This document shows, piece after piece, positions 17,188 to 25,721 of a DNA stretch of 64,000 nt. Origin of the DNA: Solwaraspora sp. WMMD1047 (GTDB lineage: Bacteria; Actinomycetota; Actinomycetes; Mycobacteriales; Micromonosporaceae); contig NZ_JARUBL010000001.1 in assembly GCF_029626155.1 (NCBI RefSeq), forward strand, positions 3,638,501-3,702,500, given 5' to 3'. How positions within the stretch are numbered: position 1 is the first letter of the stretch; each line of letters begins with the position of its first letter. Made by a program: the position numbers and the translations under genes. Below the pieces are notes generated by a model. That model was not told the origin of the DNA and did no database searches. It worked only from the letters and a program-made list of their open reading frames with translations.

Positions 17188-18071
17188 ACACCGTGGACGG
17201 GCCTGACGACCTGCTGCTGTACATCCAGATCGGATCGGCCTTCGAGACGTTCGTGGACTGGACCACCGACAACCTGGGTCCGCTCTTCGACGGCATCGCC
17301 GGCACCGTCGAGTCCCTGGTCGGGCCGCTGGTGGACCTGCTGACCTGGCCGCCGGCGATCGTCGTCGTGCTGATCTTCGCGGGCCTGGGCTGCTGGCTCC
17401 GGGGCTGGAAGTTCGGCGTCGGCACGGCGGTCGGCCTCGGCATCGTCGCCGGCATGCCGTACTGGGACGAGACCATGGCCACACTGGCGTTGGTGCTGGT
17501 GGCCAGCGGATTGTCGTTGCTGGTGGCCGTACCGTTAGGGATCTTCATCGCGGAGAACCGACGGGCCTCGGCGGCGGTCCGTCCGGTACTGGACCTGATG
17601 CAGACCCTGCCTGCGTTCGTTTACCTGATCCCCGCGATCTTCTACTTCGGCGTCGGCACCGTGCCTGGCGTGCTGGCCACCGTCGTGTTCAGCATGCCGC
17701 CCGGGGTCCGCCTGACCGAGCTGGGCCTTCGCCAGATCGACCGTGAGGTGATCGAGGCGGGGGAGGCGTTCGGCGCCTCGCCCCGGATGATCCTGCTACG
17801 GACCAAGCTGCCGCTGGCGCTGCCGACCATCATGACCGGCGTCAACCAGGTGATCATGCTCGCGCTGTCGATGGTCGTCATCGCCGGCATGGTCGGCGCC
17901 GGTGGCCTCGGCGAGGTGATCATGACGGCGTTGGCCCGGGTTCAGGTTGGCACCGGGTTCGAGGGCGGCATCGCCGTGGTGATCCTGGCCGTGGTGCTCG
18001 ACCGCCTCACCGACTCCATCGGGGCCCGGAGCGCCTCGGCGAAGGCGCAGCTCGCGATGCGGGAGTCCTGA
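17184..18071 (+). CDS. proW: Glycine betaine/proline ABC transporter permease
   Basis: Integral membrane subunit of the importer. About six or seven membrane segments are visible, with the MetI-like permease motif in EAGEAFGASPRMILLRTKLPLALPTIMTG (the EAA loop that contacts ProV). The N-terminal ~45 residues form the amphipathic region usual in ProW. ATG 17184 overlaps the proV stop and has AGGGGGAAC just upstream. Ends about 110 bp before the proX start. Confidence 0.88.
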   Translation: MNTVDGPDDLLLYIQIGSAFETFVDWTTDNLGPLFDGIAGTVESLVGPLVDLLTWPPAIVVVLIFAGLGCWLRGWKFGVGTAVGLGIVAGMPYWDETMATLALVLVASGLSLLVAVPLGIFIAENRRASAAVRPVLDLMQTLPAFVYLIPAIFYFGVGTVPGVLATVVFSMPPGVRLTELGLRQIDREVIEAGEAFGASPRMILLRTKLPLALPTIMTGVNQVIMLALSMVVIAGMVGAGGLGEVIMTALARVQVGTGFEGGIAVVILAVVLDRLTDSIGARSASAKAQLAMRES

Positions 18072-18180
18072 ACACCCGGTCGCACCGATCCCACGCCTTG
18101 CAGGGAGGTGACCGGTGCCGGCGCCCTGCCTCGCTACCCGCGAGTTCGCCGGTGGACGGCAACACGGAAGGAAAATCACG

Positions 18181-19083
18181 ATGATGCGAAGCACGAAACT
18201 GCTGCGCCGGCTGGCGCTCGGAGCCGTGGCTGCTCTTGCCCTGGGCGGCGCCGCTGCCTGCGGCGACTCCGACGAGTCGGCCGACGGGGTGGAAAAGAAG
18301 ATCACCATCGGCTACATGGCCTGGGACGAGGCGATCGCGGCCTCCTACCTGTGGAGCGACATCCTGGAGCGCGAGGGCTTCGAGGTCGAGCTGAAGAACG
18401 TCGAGGCGGGCGTCGTGTACCAGGGCCTGGCCACCGGCAGCATTGACCTGTTCCTGGACGGTTGGCTTCCCCAGACCCACGCCGACTACTGGGAGGAGTA
18501 CGGCGACAAGCTGGAGAAGATCGGCGTCTGGTACGACAACGCGAGTCTCAGCATCGCCGTACCCAGCTACGTCAACGGGGTCGAGTCGCTGGCCGATCTC
18601 GCCGCCAACGCCGACATGTTCGGCGGCGAGATCATCGGCATCGAGCCGGGTGCCGGTCTCACCTCGGCAACCCAGGACAAGGTCATCCCGACCTACGGCC
18701 TGACCGGCAAACTCGACCTGAAGACCTCCTCCACGCCAGCGATGCTGGCCGCGCTTGACGGCGCGATCGGGGATCAGAAGCCGATCGTGGTGACCCTGTG
18801 GCACCCGCACTGGGCCTACTCGAACTACGAGCTGAAGGACCTGGCCGACCCCGAGGGCACCCTGGGGCAGGCCGAGGAGATCACCACCCTGGCCCGTAGC
18901 GGCTTCGGGGCGGACTTCCCGGCGGTCACCGAGATGCTCCAGAAGTTCAAGATGGACGACGACCAGCTCGGCTCACTCGAAGACTTGATGTTCAACGTCC
19001 ACGCCGACGACGAGGAGAAGGCCGTCGACGAGTGGCTGAAGGCCAACCCGGACTACCTCGCCACGCTCGGCGGCACGGCCTGA
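18181..19083 (+). CDS. proX: Glycine betaine/proline ABC transporter substrate-binding lipoprotein
   Basis: A 300-residue lipoprotein: short basic N-terminus, hydrophobic stretch and lipobox LGGAAAC with Cys near residue 28. The mature part is an OpuAC-type binding protein (KITIGYMAWDEAIAASYLWSDIL, GSIDLFLDGWLPQTHADYW, VTLWHPHWAYSNYELKDL). The aromatic residues in these motifs form the cage that binds quaternary amines in the family. ATG 18181 has GGAAGGA 8 bases upstream. A GTG at 18115 with a GGGAGG site would add 22 residues ahead of the signal peptide and is less likely. Forms an operon with proV and proW. Confidence 0.88.
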   Translation: MMRSTKLLRRLALGAVAALALGGAAACGDSDESADGVEKKITIGYMAWDEAIAASYLWSDILEREGFEVELKNVEAGVVYQGLATGSIDLFLDGWLPQTHADYWEEYGDKLEKIGVWYDNASLSIAVPSYVNGVESLADLAANADMFGGEIIGIEPGAGLTSATQDKVIPTYGLTGKLDLKTSSTPAMLAALDGAIGDQKPIVVTLWHPHWAYSNYELKDLADPEGTLGQAEEITTLARSGFGADFPAVTEMLQKFKMDDDQLGSLEDLMFNVHADDEEKAVDEWLKANPDYLATLGGTA

Positions 19084-19111
19084 TCCACGGCCAGGTAGCC
19101 CGTCTCATGTG

Positions 19112-19143
19112 GTGGCCGGCGTCGCATTAGCGGCGTCGGCCAC
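19112..19143 (+). terminator. Hairpin terminator after proX
   Basis: A 14-bp stem with two G-U pairs and a 4-nt ATTA loop lies 29 bp after the proX stop. It overlaps the far end of the decayed DUF222 gene on the other strand. Confidence 0.6.
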
Positions 19144-20215
19144 TGGTGCTGGCCGGTGCCCGACATCCCGGTGCGCGGCCGGTGCCGTCGCGGGCTCTGA
19201 CGAAGGCGGCGTCCCCGGCCGTCGGCCGCCGGCGGACCCGGCCATGGTGGACGAGCTGGCCGGTGCTGTCGTAGACGCTGACCCGCCAGGGCGAGCGGAC
19301 CTGTCGCTCGGCGACGTCACGGGCGACCTCGGCGATGACCGGCCCCCAACCGGCGAGTTCGCCCGGTTCGTCGGACAGCCGCATCAGGGTGGTCATCGGA
19401 ACCCGCAGCTCGACCCCGCCCAGCGCGGCGCGGGTCGAACCACCGCCGTCACCGCCTGATCCCCCCCGGAGTCGCCGTGCTGGTGTTCGGGGTGCCGTCC
19501 GTCGATGCGGATGCCAGGCCAGGTTCGCCCTCCAGCAGGTCGAGGAACGTGTCGGCGCGAAGCTGGTCCAGTGTCCGGGCATCGCCCGACCGCTTGGCGG
19601 CATGGGCCAGGGCGTTGATCCGGGCGGCAGCCTGGCGGCCCGGGCAGCGGGGAGCTGCCAGCCCGCCAGGCTGGCCGTGCCGGCCGGGTCGAGCTCGGTC
19701 ACCACCCGCCGCTGCGTCACCGACTCCTCCTGCCGTCGCCGCGCGGCGTCCGGGTCACTGCTGATGACCAGCCGGCGGAGCCGCGCGGCGAGTTGCCCGG
19801 TCGTCAGGATCGGCGCCACGTCGATGATCTCATCAACCACCTGCCGAGCGACGCGATCGGGCACGCACCGGGTCTCCTGGCTGAACACCCGCGCCCTGGG
19901 CAGGTCTATCTCCCCGTCTAGCACTGCCGCGTGCACCCGGGGGAGCCGTTCGAGCAGGTCCACGGCGAGCGCGAGCATCGTGTCGGCCGCTCGCCGGGTC
20001 AGCTGCAGAGCCATCCGGATCTCGTCTTCGGCGAACTCCTGGACGCTGGGCATCCGGGCCACGGGCGCGTCGCGGTCACCGGGAGGACAGTGAGCCACCT
20101 CGACCATGTCGGCCAGCAGCTGTGCCTGCTCGTGCGCGATCTGCCGGGCGCGGGCCCGCATCAGCACAACGGCATCGTGACCATTGAGGCGGGCCCGGTC
20201 GATTCCGTACGCCGC
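19127..20215 (-). pseudogene. Decayed DUF222/HNH (13E12 repeat) gene
   Basis: The remnant matches DUF222 proteins: YGIDRARLNGHDAVVLMRAR, then LTRRAADTMLALAVDLLERLP, DLPRARVFSQETRCVP and GWQLPAARAA. After that the frame is wrong: the expected ARINALAHAAKRSGDARTLDQL lies in another frame until about 19520, after which the original frame resumes with GGVELRVPMTTLMRLSDEPGEL. The C-terminus reaches RARDGTGRAPGC, where the first HNH zinc Cys has become Gly, and stops before the catalytic His. The 5' end runs into a stop at about 20230 with no start codon beyond GTG 20173. It carries two compensating frameshifts, a missing nuclease and a lost N-terminus, so it cannot be a working nuclease. Confidence 0.75.
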
Positions 20216-20438
20216 CGGCGCCTACCCTGCCCTCGGCGCACCGTTCGTCATCCTCTCCTTCGCCTCGCCCCGAGTGCCTGAACTGGTCTGGCAGGAGGTC
20301 CTCACCTCCAGCGACATCATCGACCAGTCCACCCGCGTCGCCGACTACCTCGTCACCTTCGGTTAGACCCTGGAGCGGGCGCTAAGCTTCGACGAGTCGC
20401 TCGCCCTGATCCGCCAGGTCGCCGAGGAGATGACATGA
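20211..20438 (+). pseudogene. Truncated DUF5753 (Xre-type regulator) remnant with in-frame stop
   Basis: The frame encodes APFVILSFASPRVPELVWQ, TSSDIIDQSTRVADYLVTFG, a TAG at 20364, then TLERALSFDESLALIRQVAEEMT. This is the C-terminal part of a DUF5753 protein, which normally follows an N-terminal helix-turn-helix. The helix-turn-helix half is missing, replaced by the divergent DUF222 remnant that starts at the same point. The TGA at 20436 overlaps the ATG of the DUF397 gene, which is the usual arrangement of intact DUF5753-DUF397 pairs. Confidence 0.75.
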
Positions 20439-20647
20439 CCGCCCTCCCCACCCCCGACCGCGACTGGTTCAAGTCCTCCCGCAGCGCCACTAACGCCGCC
20501 TGCGTCGAGGTCCGCGTCACCGCCGACCTCGTCGGCGTACGCGATTCCAAGAACCCCGACGGCCCGGCACTCGCCTTCGCCCCGGCGGCCTGGGCGGGCT
20601 TCATCGGAGTCCTGAGCGCGGGAGCGCAGGACCCGGCCCACCCCTGA
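20435..20647 (+). CDS. DUF397 protein
   Basis: A 70-residue DUF397 protein: WFKSSRSATNAACVEV, VGVRDSKNPDGPALAF and AWAGFIGVL are the family's conserved blocks. DUF397 proteins are encoded beside DUF5753 helix-turn-helix regulators in actinomycetes and act with them in development-linked, toxin-antitoxin-like modules. Its partner here is a remnant, so the gene is probably an orphan and may have no promoter of its own. Confidence 0.8.
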   Translation: MTALPTPDRDWFKSSRSATNAACVEVRVTADLVGVRDSKNPDGPALAFAPAAWAGFIGVLSAGAQDPAHP

Positions 20648-20771
20648 TCGCGTTCCACCCGGCGGCGGACCACCCGACATTCCTGTCCCAGTGGTCCGCC
20701 GCGGCTGTGACTGCCCGCCCAGCCGACGCCAACACGTGGCCGATTTCGTAGATCTTTGACGAATCTGAGGC

Positions 20772-20777
20772 TATGAT
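20772..20777 (+). promoter_or_regulatory. -10 box before the RloA-like gene
   Basis: TATGAT ends 23 bases before the GTG at 20801. No convincing -35 is seen at the usual distance. The 153-bp gap after the DUF397 gene is less GC-rich than its surroundings. Confidence 0.4.
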
Positions 20778-20800
20778 CGCGGCGACGATGGGGGAAGGCT

Positions 20801-22081
20801 GTGCTGATCCGGTTCGAGGTCGCAAACTTCCGATCGGTCCTCGACCCGATCGAGCTGACGATGGTGGCGATCGACCAGGACCGACCAGGCGTACGGGCCG
20901 TGCCCAACATCAACGAGAGCCTGCTGCCGGTCGCCGCGATATTCGGACCCAACGCCTCCGGCAAGTCAAACATCATCGCTGCGATGACCTGGTTGCGACT
21001 CGCGGTCCTGGACTCGCTGCGATTTTGGGACGACGCGATCCCAACGGAGCCCTTCGCCTTCGCGGACGGCCGGGACCGAGGCACGGATTTCACGCTCGAA
21101 GCCGTCATCGGTGGCGTGCGCTTCGAGTACGTCGTGGACGTCGACCGGGAAGCCGTGCGCTACGAGGCGCTCTTCCACTATCCCGAGAAGAAGCGGCGGC
21201 GGGTGTTCGAGCGGGAGGGCGCCAACCTAACTCTCCAGCGTGGCCTCGGAAGACTCTCCGGGACCAGAGAGTTGCTGACCGATCGCGCCATGGTGCTCTC
21301 CGCTGCCCGTAGATTCGGTGAACCCCTCGTCTCCGACTTCGCCAGCTTCGTCCTCTCCGCCCAGACCTTCGGTCAGCGGGTCAAACGTCCGTCGGTGTTC
21401 GGCATCTCCACCCGGCACTGGTTCGAGGAGCCCGACGACAAGGGCCAGGAGGTTCTTCCCGGCTTCGACGATCCCCGAGCTGAGTTCGCGGCGGACCGCG
21501 CCCAGGCGCTTGCCCTGCTCCGGATGGCGGACCTCGGTATCGACGACGTGATGATCGACGAACAGGATGTCGCCCTGCAAAGCGCCGACGCGGACCCCGC
21601 CCGCGTCCGTAGGCAGCGACGGATCCGGCTGGTCCACCGCAGCACGGACGAACGGATTCCCTTCGACCTGTCCGCCGAATCCGAGGGCACCCGCACCTGG
21701 TTCCAGCTCATCGGCCCGGTCCTGAGCGCCCTGAAGACCGGTTCCCTCCTGCTGTTCGACGAGCTGGACGCCAGTCTGCATCCGACGCTTTCGGCCCAGG
21801 TCATTGGCCTCTTCTCCGATCCCGACACGAACCCACGTGGTGCGCAGTTGATCTTCACCTCCCATGACACGAGCCTGCTCAACCATCTCAATCGAGACGA
21901 GGTATGGCTGACCGAGAAGGGTGAGAATGGGGCCACCCGACTCGGCTCTCTCGCCGACTTCGCCGGTGAGCGGGTGCGCCGCTCGCAGAACCTGGAGCGG
22001 GCGTACCTCCACGGGAGGTTCGGTGCCTTACCCGACGTCGACCGGACCGAGGTGCTGCGCGCGCTCGGCCTGATCGGCTGA
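20801..22081 (+). CDS. RloA/AbiLi-like AAA ATPase (OLD/ABC-type)
   Basis: An ABC/SMC-type ATPase of the AAA_15/AAA_21 group. LIRFEVANFRSV is the typical N-terminus, Walker A is IFGPNASGKSN (about residues 48-58), Walker B is SLLLFDELDASLHP and the H-loop is FTSHDTSLL. The long insert between Walker A and the signature is normal for OLD/RloA/AriA proteins. Family members act with a TOPRIM-type partner in abortive phage defence (AbiL, PARIS-type). The GTG start fits the conserved N-terminus; GGGGAAGG is rather close to it. The RloB-like gene begins 3 bases after its stop. Codon use looks less GC-extreme than in neighbours, compatible with horizontal transfer. Confidence 0.82.
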   Translation: MLIRFEVANFRSVLDPIELTMVAIDQDRPGVRAVPNINESLLPVAAIFGPNASGKSNIIAAMTWLRLAVLDSLRFWDDAIPTEPFAFADGRDRGTDFTLEAVIGGVRFEYVVDVDREAVRYEALFHYPEKKRRRVFEREGANLTLQRGLGRLSGTRELLTDRAMVLSAARRFGEPLVSDFASFVLSAQTFGQRVKRPSVFGISTRHWFEEPDDKGQEVLPGFDDPRAEFAADRAQALALLRMADLGIDDVMIDEQDVALQSADADPARVRRQRRIRLVHRSTDERIPFDLSAESEGTRTWFQLIGPVLSALKTGSLLLFDELDASLHPTLSAQVIGLFSDPDTNPRGAQLIFTSHDTSLLNHLNRDEVWLTEKGENGATRLGSLADFAGERVRRSQNLERAYLHGRFGALPDVDRTEVLRALGLIG

Positions 22082-22084
22082 CAG

Positions 22085-22729
22085 ATGGCACCCAGACGAA
22101 CCCGGGCCAAGGACCTCCGGCGCCCGGTCGCCAGGCGACCCGAGCGAAGGACGATCGTGGTCTTCTGTGAAGGCGAGGCGTCGGAGCCCGACTACATCAA
22201 TGCGCTCAAGCGACTCCCTGAGGTGCGCGACAACACCGCGATCAGCATCGAGGTCGATCCCAAACAGGGTGCACCGATCACCCTCGTCGAGCGGGCGGTT
22301 ATGCGCAGCGAGGACGACGAGGTCGACGAGTGCTGGTGCGTGTTCGACGTTGAGTGGCCGCAGAATCACGCCCGCCTTGATGAGGCGATCCAGCTTGCGC
22401 GGGCACACCGGATCAAACTGGCGATCTCCAACCCCTGCTTTGAGCTGTGGCTCATCCTGCACTTCACCGACCAAACGGCCTTCCTCACCACTGCCGAGGC
22501 CGAGCGGAGGAGTCGGAAGCTCGATGGCCGACCGGGCAAGCGTATTTCGGGACACCGCTACGTTGAACTGCGGCGTGGCGCCGTCCGCCGGGCGGAAGCC
22601 CTCAGCCGACTCCACGCCAAGAACCAGACTCGGTTCCCCGACGACAACCCCTCGTCGACCTTCCATGAGTTGCTAGCCGCCATCGAACCCGAGGGGCGGC
22701 GGGGTTCAAGTCAGAACCGGTCGGCATAG
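22085..22729 (+). CDS. RloB/AbiLii-like TOPRIM-type protein
   Basis: A 214-residue RloB-family protein. IVVFCEGEASEPDYINAL supplies the conserved acidic CEGE-x-x-EPxY motif, and DECWCVFDVEWPQNH corresponds to the VFDxD metal site of the TOPRIM-like fold; FELWLILHF is the third family block. RloB/AbiLii partners are the likely effector of ATPase-TOPRIM defence pairs. It lies 3 bases after the ATPase gene and ends convergent with the SUKH gene. The TOPRIM DxD is represented as DVE, so activity should not be assumed. Confidence 0.78.
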   Translation: MAPRRTRAKDLRRPVARRPERRTIVVFCEGEASEPDYINALKRLPEVRDNTAISIEVDPKQGAPITLVERAVMRSEDDEVDECWCVFDVEWPQNHARLDEAIQLARAHRIKLAISNPCFELWLILHFTDQTAFLTTAEAERRSRKLDGRPGKRISGHRYVELRRGAVRRAEALSRLHAKNQTRFPDDNPSSTFHELLAAIEPEGRRGSSQNRSA

Positions 22730-22804
22730 GGCAAGCCGTCCTTGTCGTGGCCGGCAGCGCGCCAGTGACCCGCAGGCAGGAGCAACGAGCTGCCCGGGAG
22801 GTGG

Positions 22805-23908
22805 TTATCGGCGCAGTGCCCGCAGCTGCCGGGCGCGGATCGGCAGTTGGCGGTTCCACAGCGCGTTGAGTACGCCGAGCCACCCCTGCCGTCCGTCCAC
22901 GATCACCTGGCCGTGGTCGACGATCCGGACGTGCGCGACCGGCCGCCCCCGGTTCAGCGGCTCGGCCAACTCGCACAGCCGGGAGCCCAGGAACGAGATC
23001 TGGTCGGCCAGCGCGCCGAGACCGGCGGCGGCGTACCGGTGCAGGGTAGCCGGGTCCATCGCGTCGGAGTTGTCGTAGACCGGCTCCGGATCGCCGGCCA
23101 GCAGCGCCTCCGTCGTAGCGATCAGCAGCTCGGTGTTGCGGGCCACGTGCGCGGCGATGAACTCCGCCGGCCAGGTCCCCTCGGGCGCGCCGAACCCGCC
23201 GGTGCGGACCTCCGTGACCACCTCGGCGTACCGCTCGCGTAGCCGGTGCACCAGCACCAGCGCGCTGCCGCCGGCCGACCAGCGGCCGACCGCGCTGTCC
23301 CAGCAGATGCTGCCGTCGTCGTACACCCAGATCTGCCGGTCGCCGCGGATCGGGACGCCGCGCCGCAACGCCGTGGCGACCTCGGCGAGCATCGCCGCCA
23401 CACCAGGCCACAACACCGCGTCCGACGCGCCACTGTCGCGCCGGAATTCGCGTACGCAGCCGTGCGCCGGCCCCGGTCGCAGGTCGACGAAGAGGTCGTC
23501 GCCGCCGCCGTCCCCGGCGATCGGCAGCCAGCTCGGCAGCCAGGCGCCCGCGCAGGGCGTGCCGGCCGGCGCCCGGTCCAGCTCGGACACCCAGGCCGCG
23601 AACCGGTCCGGGTCCGGTCCGGCGGCGGCCGGGTTCCAGGCCGTCAGCCAGATGTCGCGGCTGTGCAGAGCCTCCCGGACCGGGTACGGCGAGTACAGCG
23701 ACGGCAGCAGTTGGCCCTTGCCGGCCTGGCCGTCGGCCCGGCGCCACCAGGCGACCAGGTCGGCGGGCAGCGCCGCGCCGACGGCGCGGGCGGCGGCGTC
23801 GATGTCGCGGGGGTCCGCCGGCGGCCGGAGCAGGGCGGCCTCGGCGGGGGAGTGCCGGCCCAGCCAGCTCAGGATGAGATCCCACGATTCGTCGACGTCC
23901 GGTGGCAT
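22805..23908 (-). CDS. SMI1/KNR4 (SUKH) family protein
   Basis: The N-terminal half has the SUKH-1 pattern (IDAAARAVGAALPADLVAWWRRADGQ, LPIAGDGGGDDLFVDL, AMLAEVATAL). SUKH proteins are often immunity proteins of contact-dependent toxins, but many have housekeeping roles. The C-terminal ~150 residues contain further helical sequence without a recognised domain. The ATG at 23908 lacks a Shine-Dalgarno; CATGAT sits exactly six bases upstream, pointing to a leaderless transcript. No toxin gene is adjacent, so the role is open. Confidence 0.65.
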   Translation of the reverse strand: MPPDVDESWDLILSWLGRHSPAEAALLRPPADPRDIDAAARAVGAALPADLVAWWRRADGQAGKGQLLPSLYSPYPVREALHSRDIWLTAWNPAAAGPDPDRFAAWVSELDRAPAGTPCAGAWLPSWLPIAGDGGGDDLFVDLRPGPAHGCVREFRRDSGASDAVLWPGVAAMLAEVATALRRGVPIRGDRQIWVYDDGSICWDSAVGRWSAGGSALVLVHRLRERYAEVVTEVRTGGFGAPEGTWPAEFIAAHVARNTELLIATTEALLAGDPEPVYDNSDAMDPATLHRYAAAGLGALADQISFLGSRLCELAEPLNRGRPVAHVRIVDHGQVIVDGRQGWLGVLNALWNRQLPIRARQLRALRR

Positions 23909-23955
23909 GGCGTCATCATGGCAAGCCGCCGCCATCGGCCCGCGGCGCGGGTGCG

Positions 23956-25131
23956 CTACGTCTTCAGCACCACCTTCTGGCAGTTCTCCTGCTTGTTCTT
24001 GAAGATGTCGAAGCCGTGCGCGGCCTCGTCCAGCGGCAGGGTGTGGGTGATGATCCGGGTCGGGTCGAGGTCGCCGCGTTCGATCCGTTCCAGCAGCGGC
24101 CGCAGGTACCGCTGGACGTGGCACTGCCCGGTGCGCAGCGTCAACGACCGGTTCATCCAGGAGCCGGCCGGGAACTTGTCCAGGAATCCGCCGTACACGC
24201 CGATGACCGAGACCACGCCGCCGCTGCGGCACGAGGTGATCGCCTGGCGCAGCGCGTGTGGGCGTTCGGTCTCCGAGCGCACCGCCTGCTTCACCCGGTC
24301 GTAGACACTGACGTGCGCGCTGCCGTGGGTGGCCTCCATGCCGACCGCGTCGATGCACTTGTCCGGGCCGCGTCCGCCGGTGAGCTCCAGCAGCCTGGAC
24401 CGGACGTCGACCTCCTCGAAGTTCATCGGCAGGTGCCCGGCCCGCTCGGCCATCTCCAGCCGGTACGGCTCCCGGTCGATGGCGATGACGGTGTGCGCGC
24501 CGAGCAGCCGGGCACTGTCCATCGCGAACTGGCCGACCGGCCCGGCCCCCCACACCGCCACCACGTCGGTGCGCCGGATGTCGCACATCTCGGCCCCCAT
24601 GTAGCCGGTGGGCAGGATGTCGGAGAGGAACAGCACCTGCTCGTCGGTGAGGTCCGATTCGATCTTCAACGGCCCGACGTCGGCGAACGGCACCCGGACG
24701 TACTGCGCCTGTCCGCCGGCGAACCCGCCGGTCAGGTGCGAGTAGCCGAAGATCCCGGCGACCGGGTGGCCGTACAGCTTCTCCGCGATGCCGGCGTTGG
24801 GGTTGCTGTTCTCGCAGCAGGAGTAGAGCTCGGCGGCGCAGGCGGCACAGGCGCCGCAGGCGATCGGAAACGGCACCACGACCCGGTCGCCGACCCGCAG
24901 CCGGCCGGGGTCGACGTCGGCGCCCACCTCGACCACCTCGCCCATGAACTCGTGCCCGAGCACGTCGCCGTCCTGCATGGTCGGCACGTAACCGTCCACC
25001 AGGTGCAGGTCGGAGCCGCAGATGGCGGTGGAGGTGACCCGGACGATGGCGTCCCGGCGGTTCAGGATGCTCGGGTCGGGCACCTCCCGGACCTCGACCT
25101 TGTTGCGCCCGGCCCAGGTGTTCGCCCTCAT
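23956..25131 (-). CDS. Zinc-dependent alcohol dehydrogenase (formaldehyde-dehydrogenase-like)
   Basis: Medium-chain dehydrogenase of about 391 residues. The catalytic zinc site is ICGSDLHL with GHEFMGEVVEVG; the structural zinc Cys cluster is CGACAACAAELYSCCE; the Rossmann loop is VWGAGPVGQFA. The sequence is closest in layout to glutathione-independent formaldehyde dehydrogenases. The start codon overlaps the stop of the SRPBCC gene (ATGA). Substrate is inferred only from family resemblance. Confidence 0.82.
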   Translation of the reverse strand: MRANTWAGRNKVEVREVPDPSILNRRDAIVRVTSTAICGSDLHLVDGYVPTMQDGDVLGHEFMGEVVEVGADVDPGRLRVGDRVVVPFPIACGACAACAAELYSCCENSNPNAGIAEKLYGHPVAGIFGYSHLTGGFAGGQAQYVRVPFADVGPLKIESDLTDEQVLFLSDILPTGYMGAEMCDIRRTDVVAVWGAGPVGQFAMDSARLLGAHTVIAIDREPYRLEMAERAGHLPMNFEEVDVRSRLLELTGGRGPDKCIDAVGMEATHGSAHVSVYDRVKQAVRSETERPHALRQAITSCRSGGVVSVIGVYGGFLDKFPAGSWMNRSLTLRTGQCHVQRYLRPLLERIERGDLDPTRIITHTLPLDEAAHGFDIFKNKQENCQKVVLKT

Positions 25132-25670
25132 GCCCGTACCTCCTGGAGAAGTTCGTCCTTGGCCAACGGCTGGGCCGGGCGCTGCGGGAACTCCTGGCGG
25201 GCCTGCTTGCCGCCCGGCGCCCCGTCGGAGCGCATCACCTCACCGGTCTCCAGCACCTGCTTGAGCCGGCGCAGATCGTCGTCGAGCTGCTGGTGCGGCT
25301 CCTCGCCGTAGTACTTCGCGACCGCCTTGCCGAGCGGCCCGGCCGGCAGGTCGTAGGCGAGGTGCACCCGTACCTCGGTGCCGGCCGGGTCGGGGGCGGG
25401 AGTGAACGTGACCGTGCCCGAGTTCGGCACGTCCGCGTCGCCGGTCGAGCGCCAGGTGATCCGGTCGTCCGGAACGTCTTCGGTGATCTCCGCGTCCCAG
25501 CTCACGGTCCGGTCGAACGGCGCGGTCGCCGTCCACCGGCTGGTGCGGTCGCCGGTGGTACGCACCTCGTCGAGATGCGCCATGAAGGTCGGCAGGTTCT
25601 CCAGTCGGCGCCAGAAGGTGTAGACGTCGGCTACCGGTTTACGGATGGTGGTGGCGGCGGTCAGCTCCAT
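25128..25670 (-). CDS. SRPBCC (START-like) family protein
   Basis: A helix-grip protein: ATTIRKPVADVYTFWRRLENLPTFMAHLDEV is the polyketide-cyclase/SRPBCC N-terminus, followed by the antiparallel sheet and a final helix (GEEPHQQLDDDLRRLKQVLETGE). A charged tail of about 40 residues follows. Such proteins bind hydrophobic ligands. It is coupled to the alcohol dehydrogenase gene, and this SRPBCC plus dehydrogenase pairing recurs in actinomycetes. Downstream of the oxidoreductase gene by 51 bp. Confidence 0.72.
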   Translation of the reverse strand: MELTAATTIRKPVADVYTFWRRLENLPTFMAHLDEVRTTGDRTSRWTATAPFDRTVSWDAEITEDVPDDRITWRSTGDADVPNSGTVTFTPAPDPAGTEVRVHLAYDLPAGPLGKAVAKYYGEEPHQQLDDDLRRLKQVLETGEVMRSDGAPGGKQARQEFPQRPAQPLAKDELLQEVRA

Positions 25671-25721
25671 GCTTGCCCGGTACCACCGTTCGCCGCGGCT
25701 ACACCTCCCGACGCCGACGAC

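Noticed and set aside
18115-18180. GTG at 18115 with GGGAGG as the proX start
   Set aside because: Would place 22 residues before a typical lipoprotein signal peptide; ATG 18181 has its own GGAAGGA. Kept only as an alternative.
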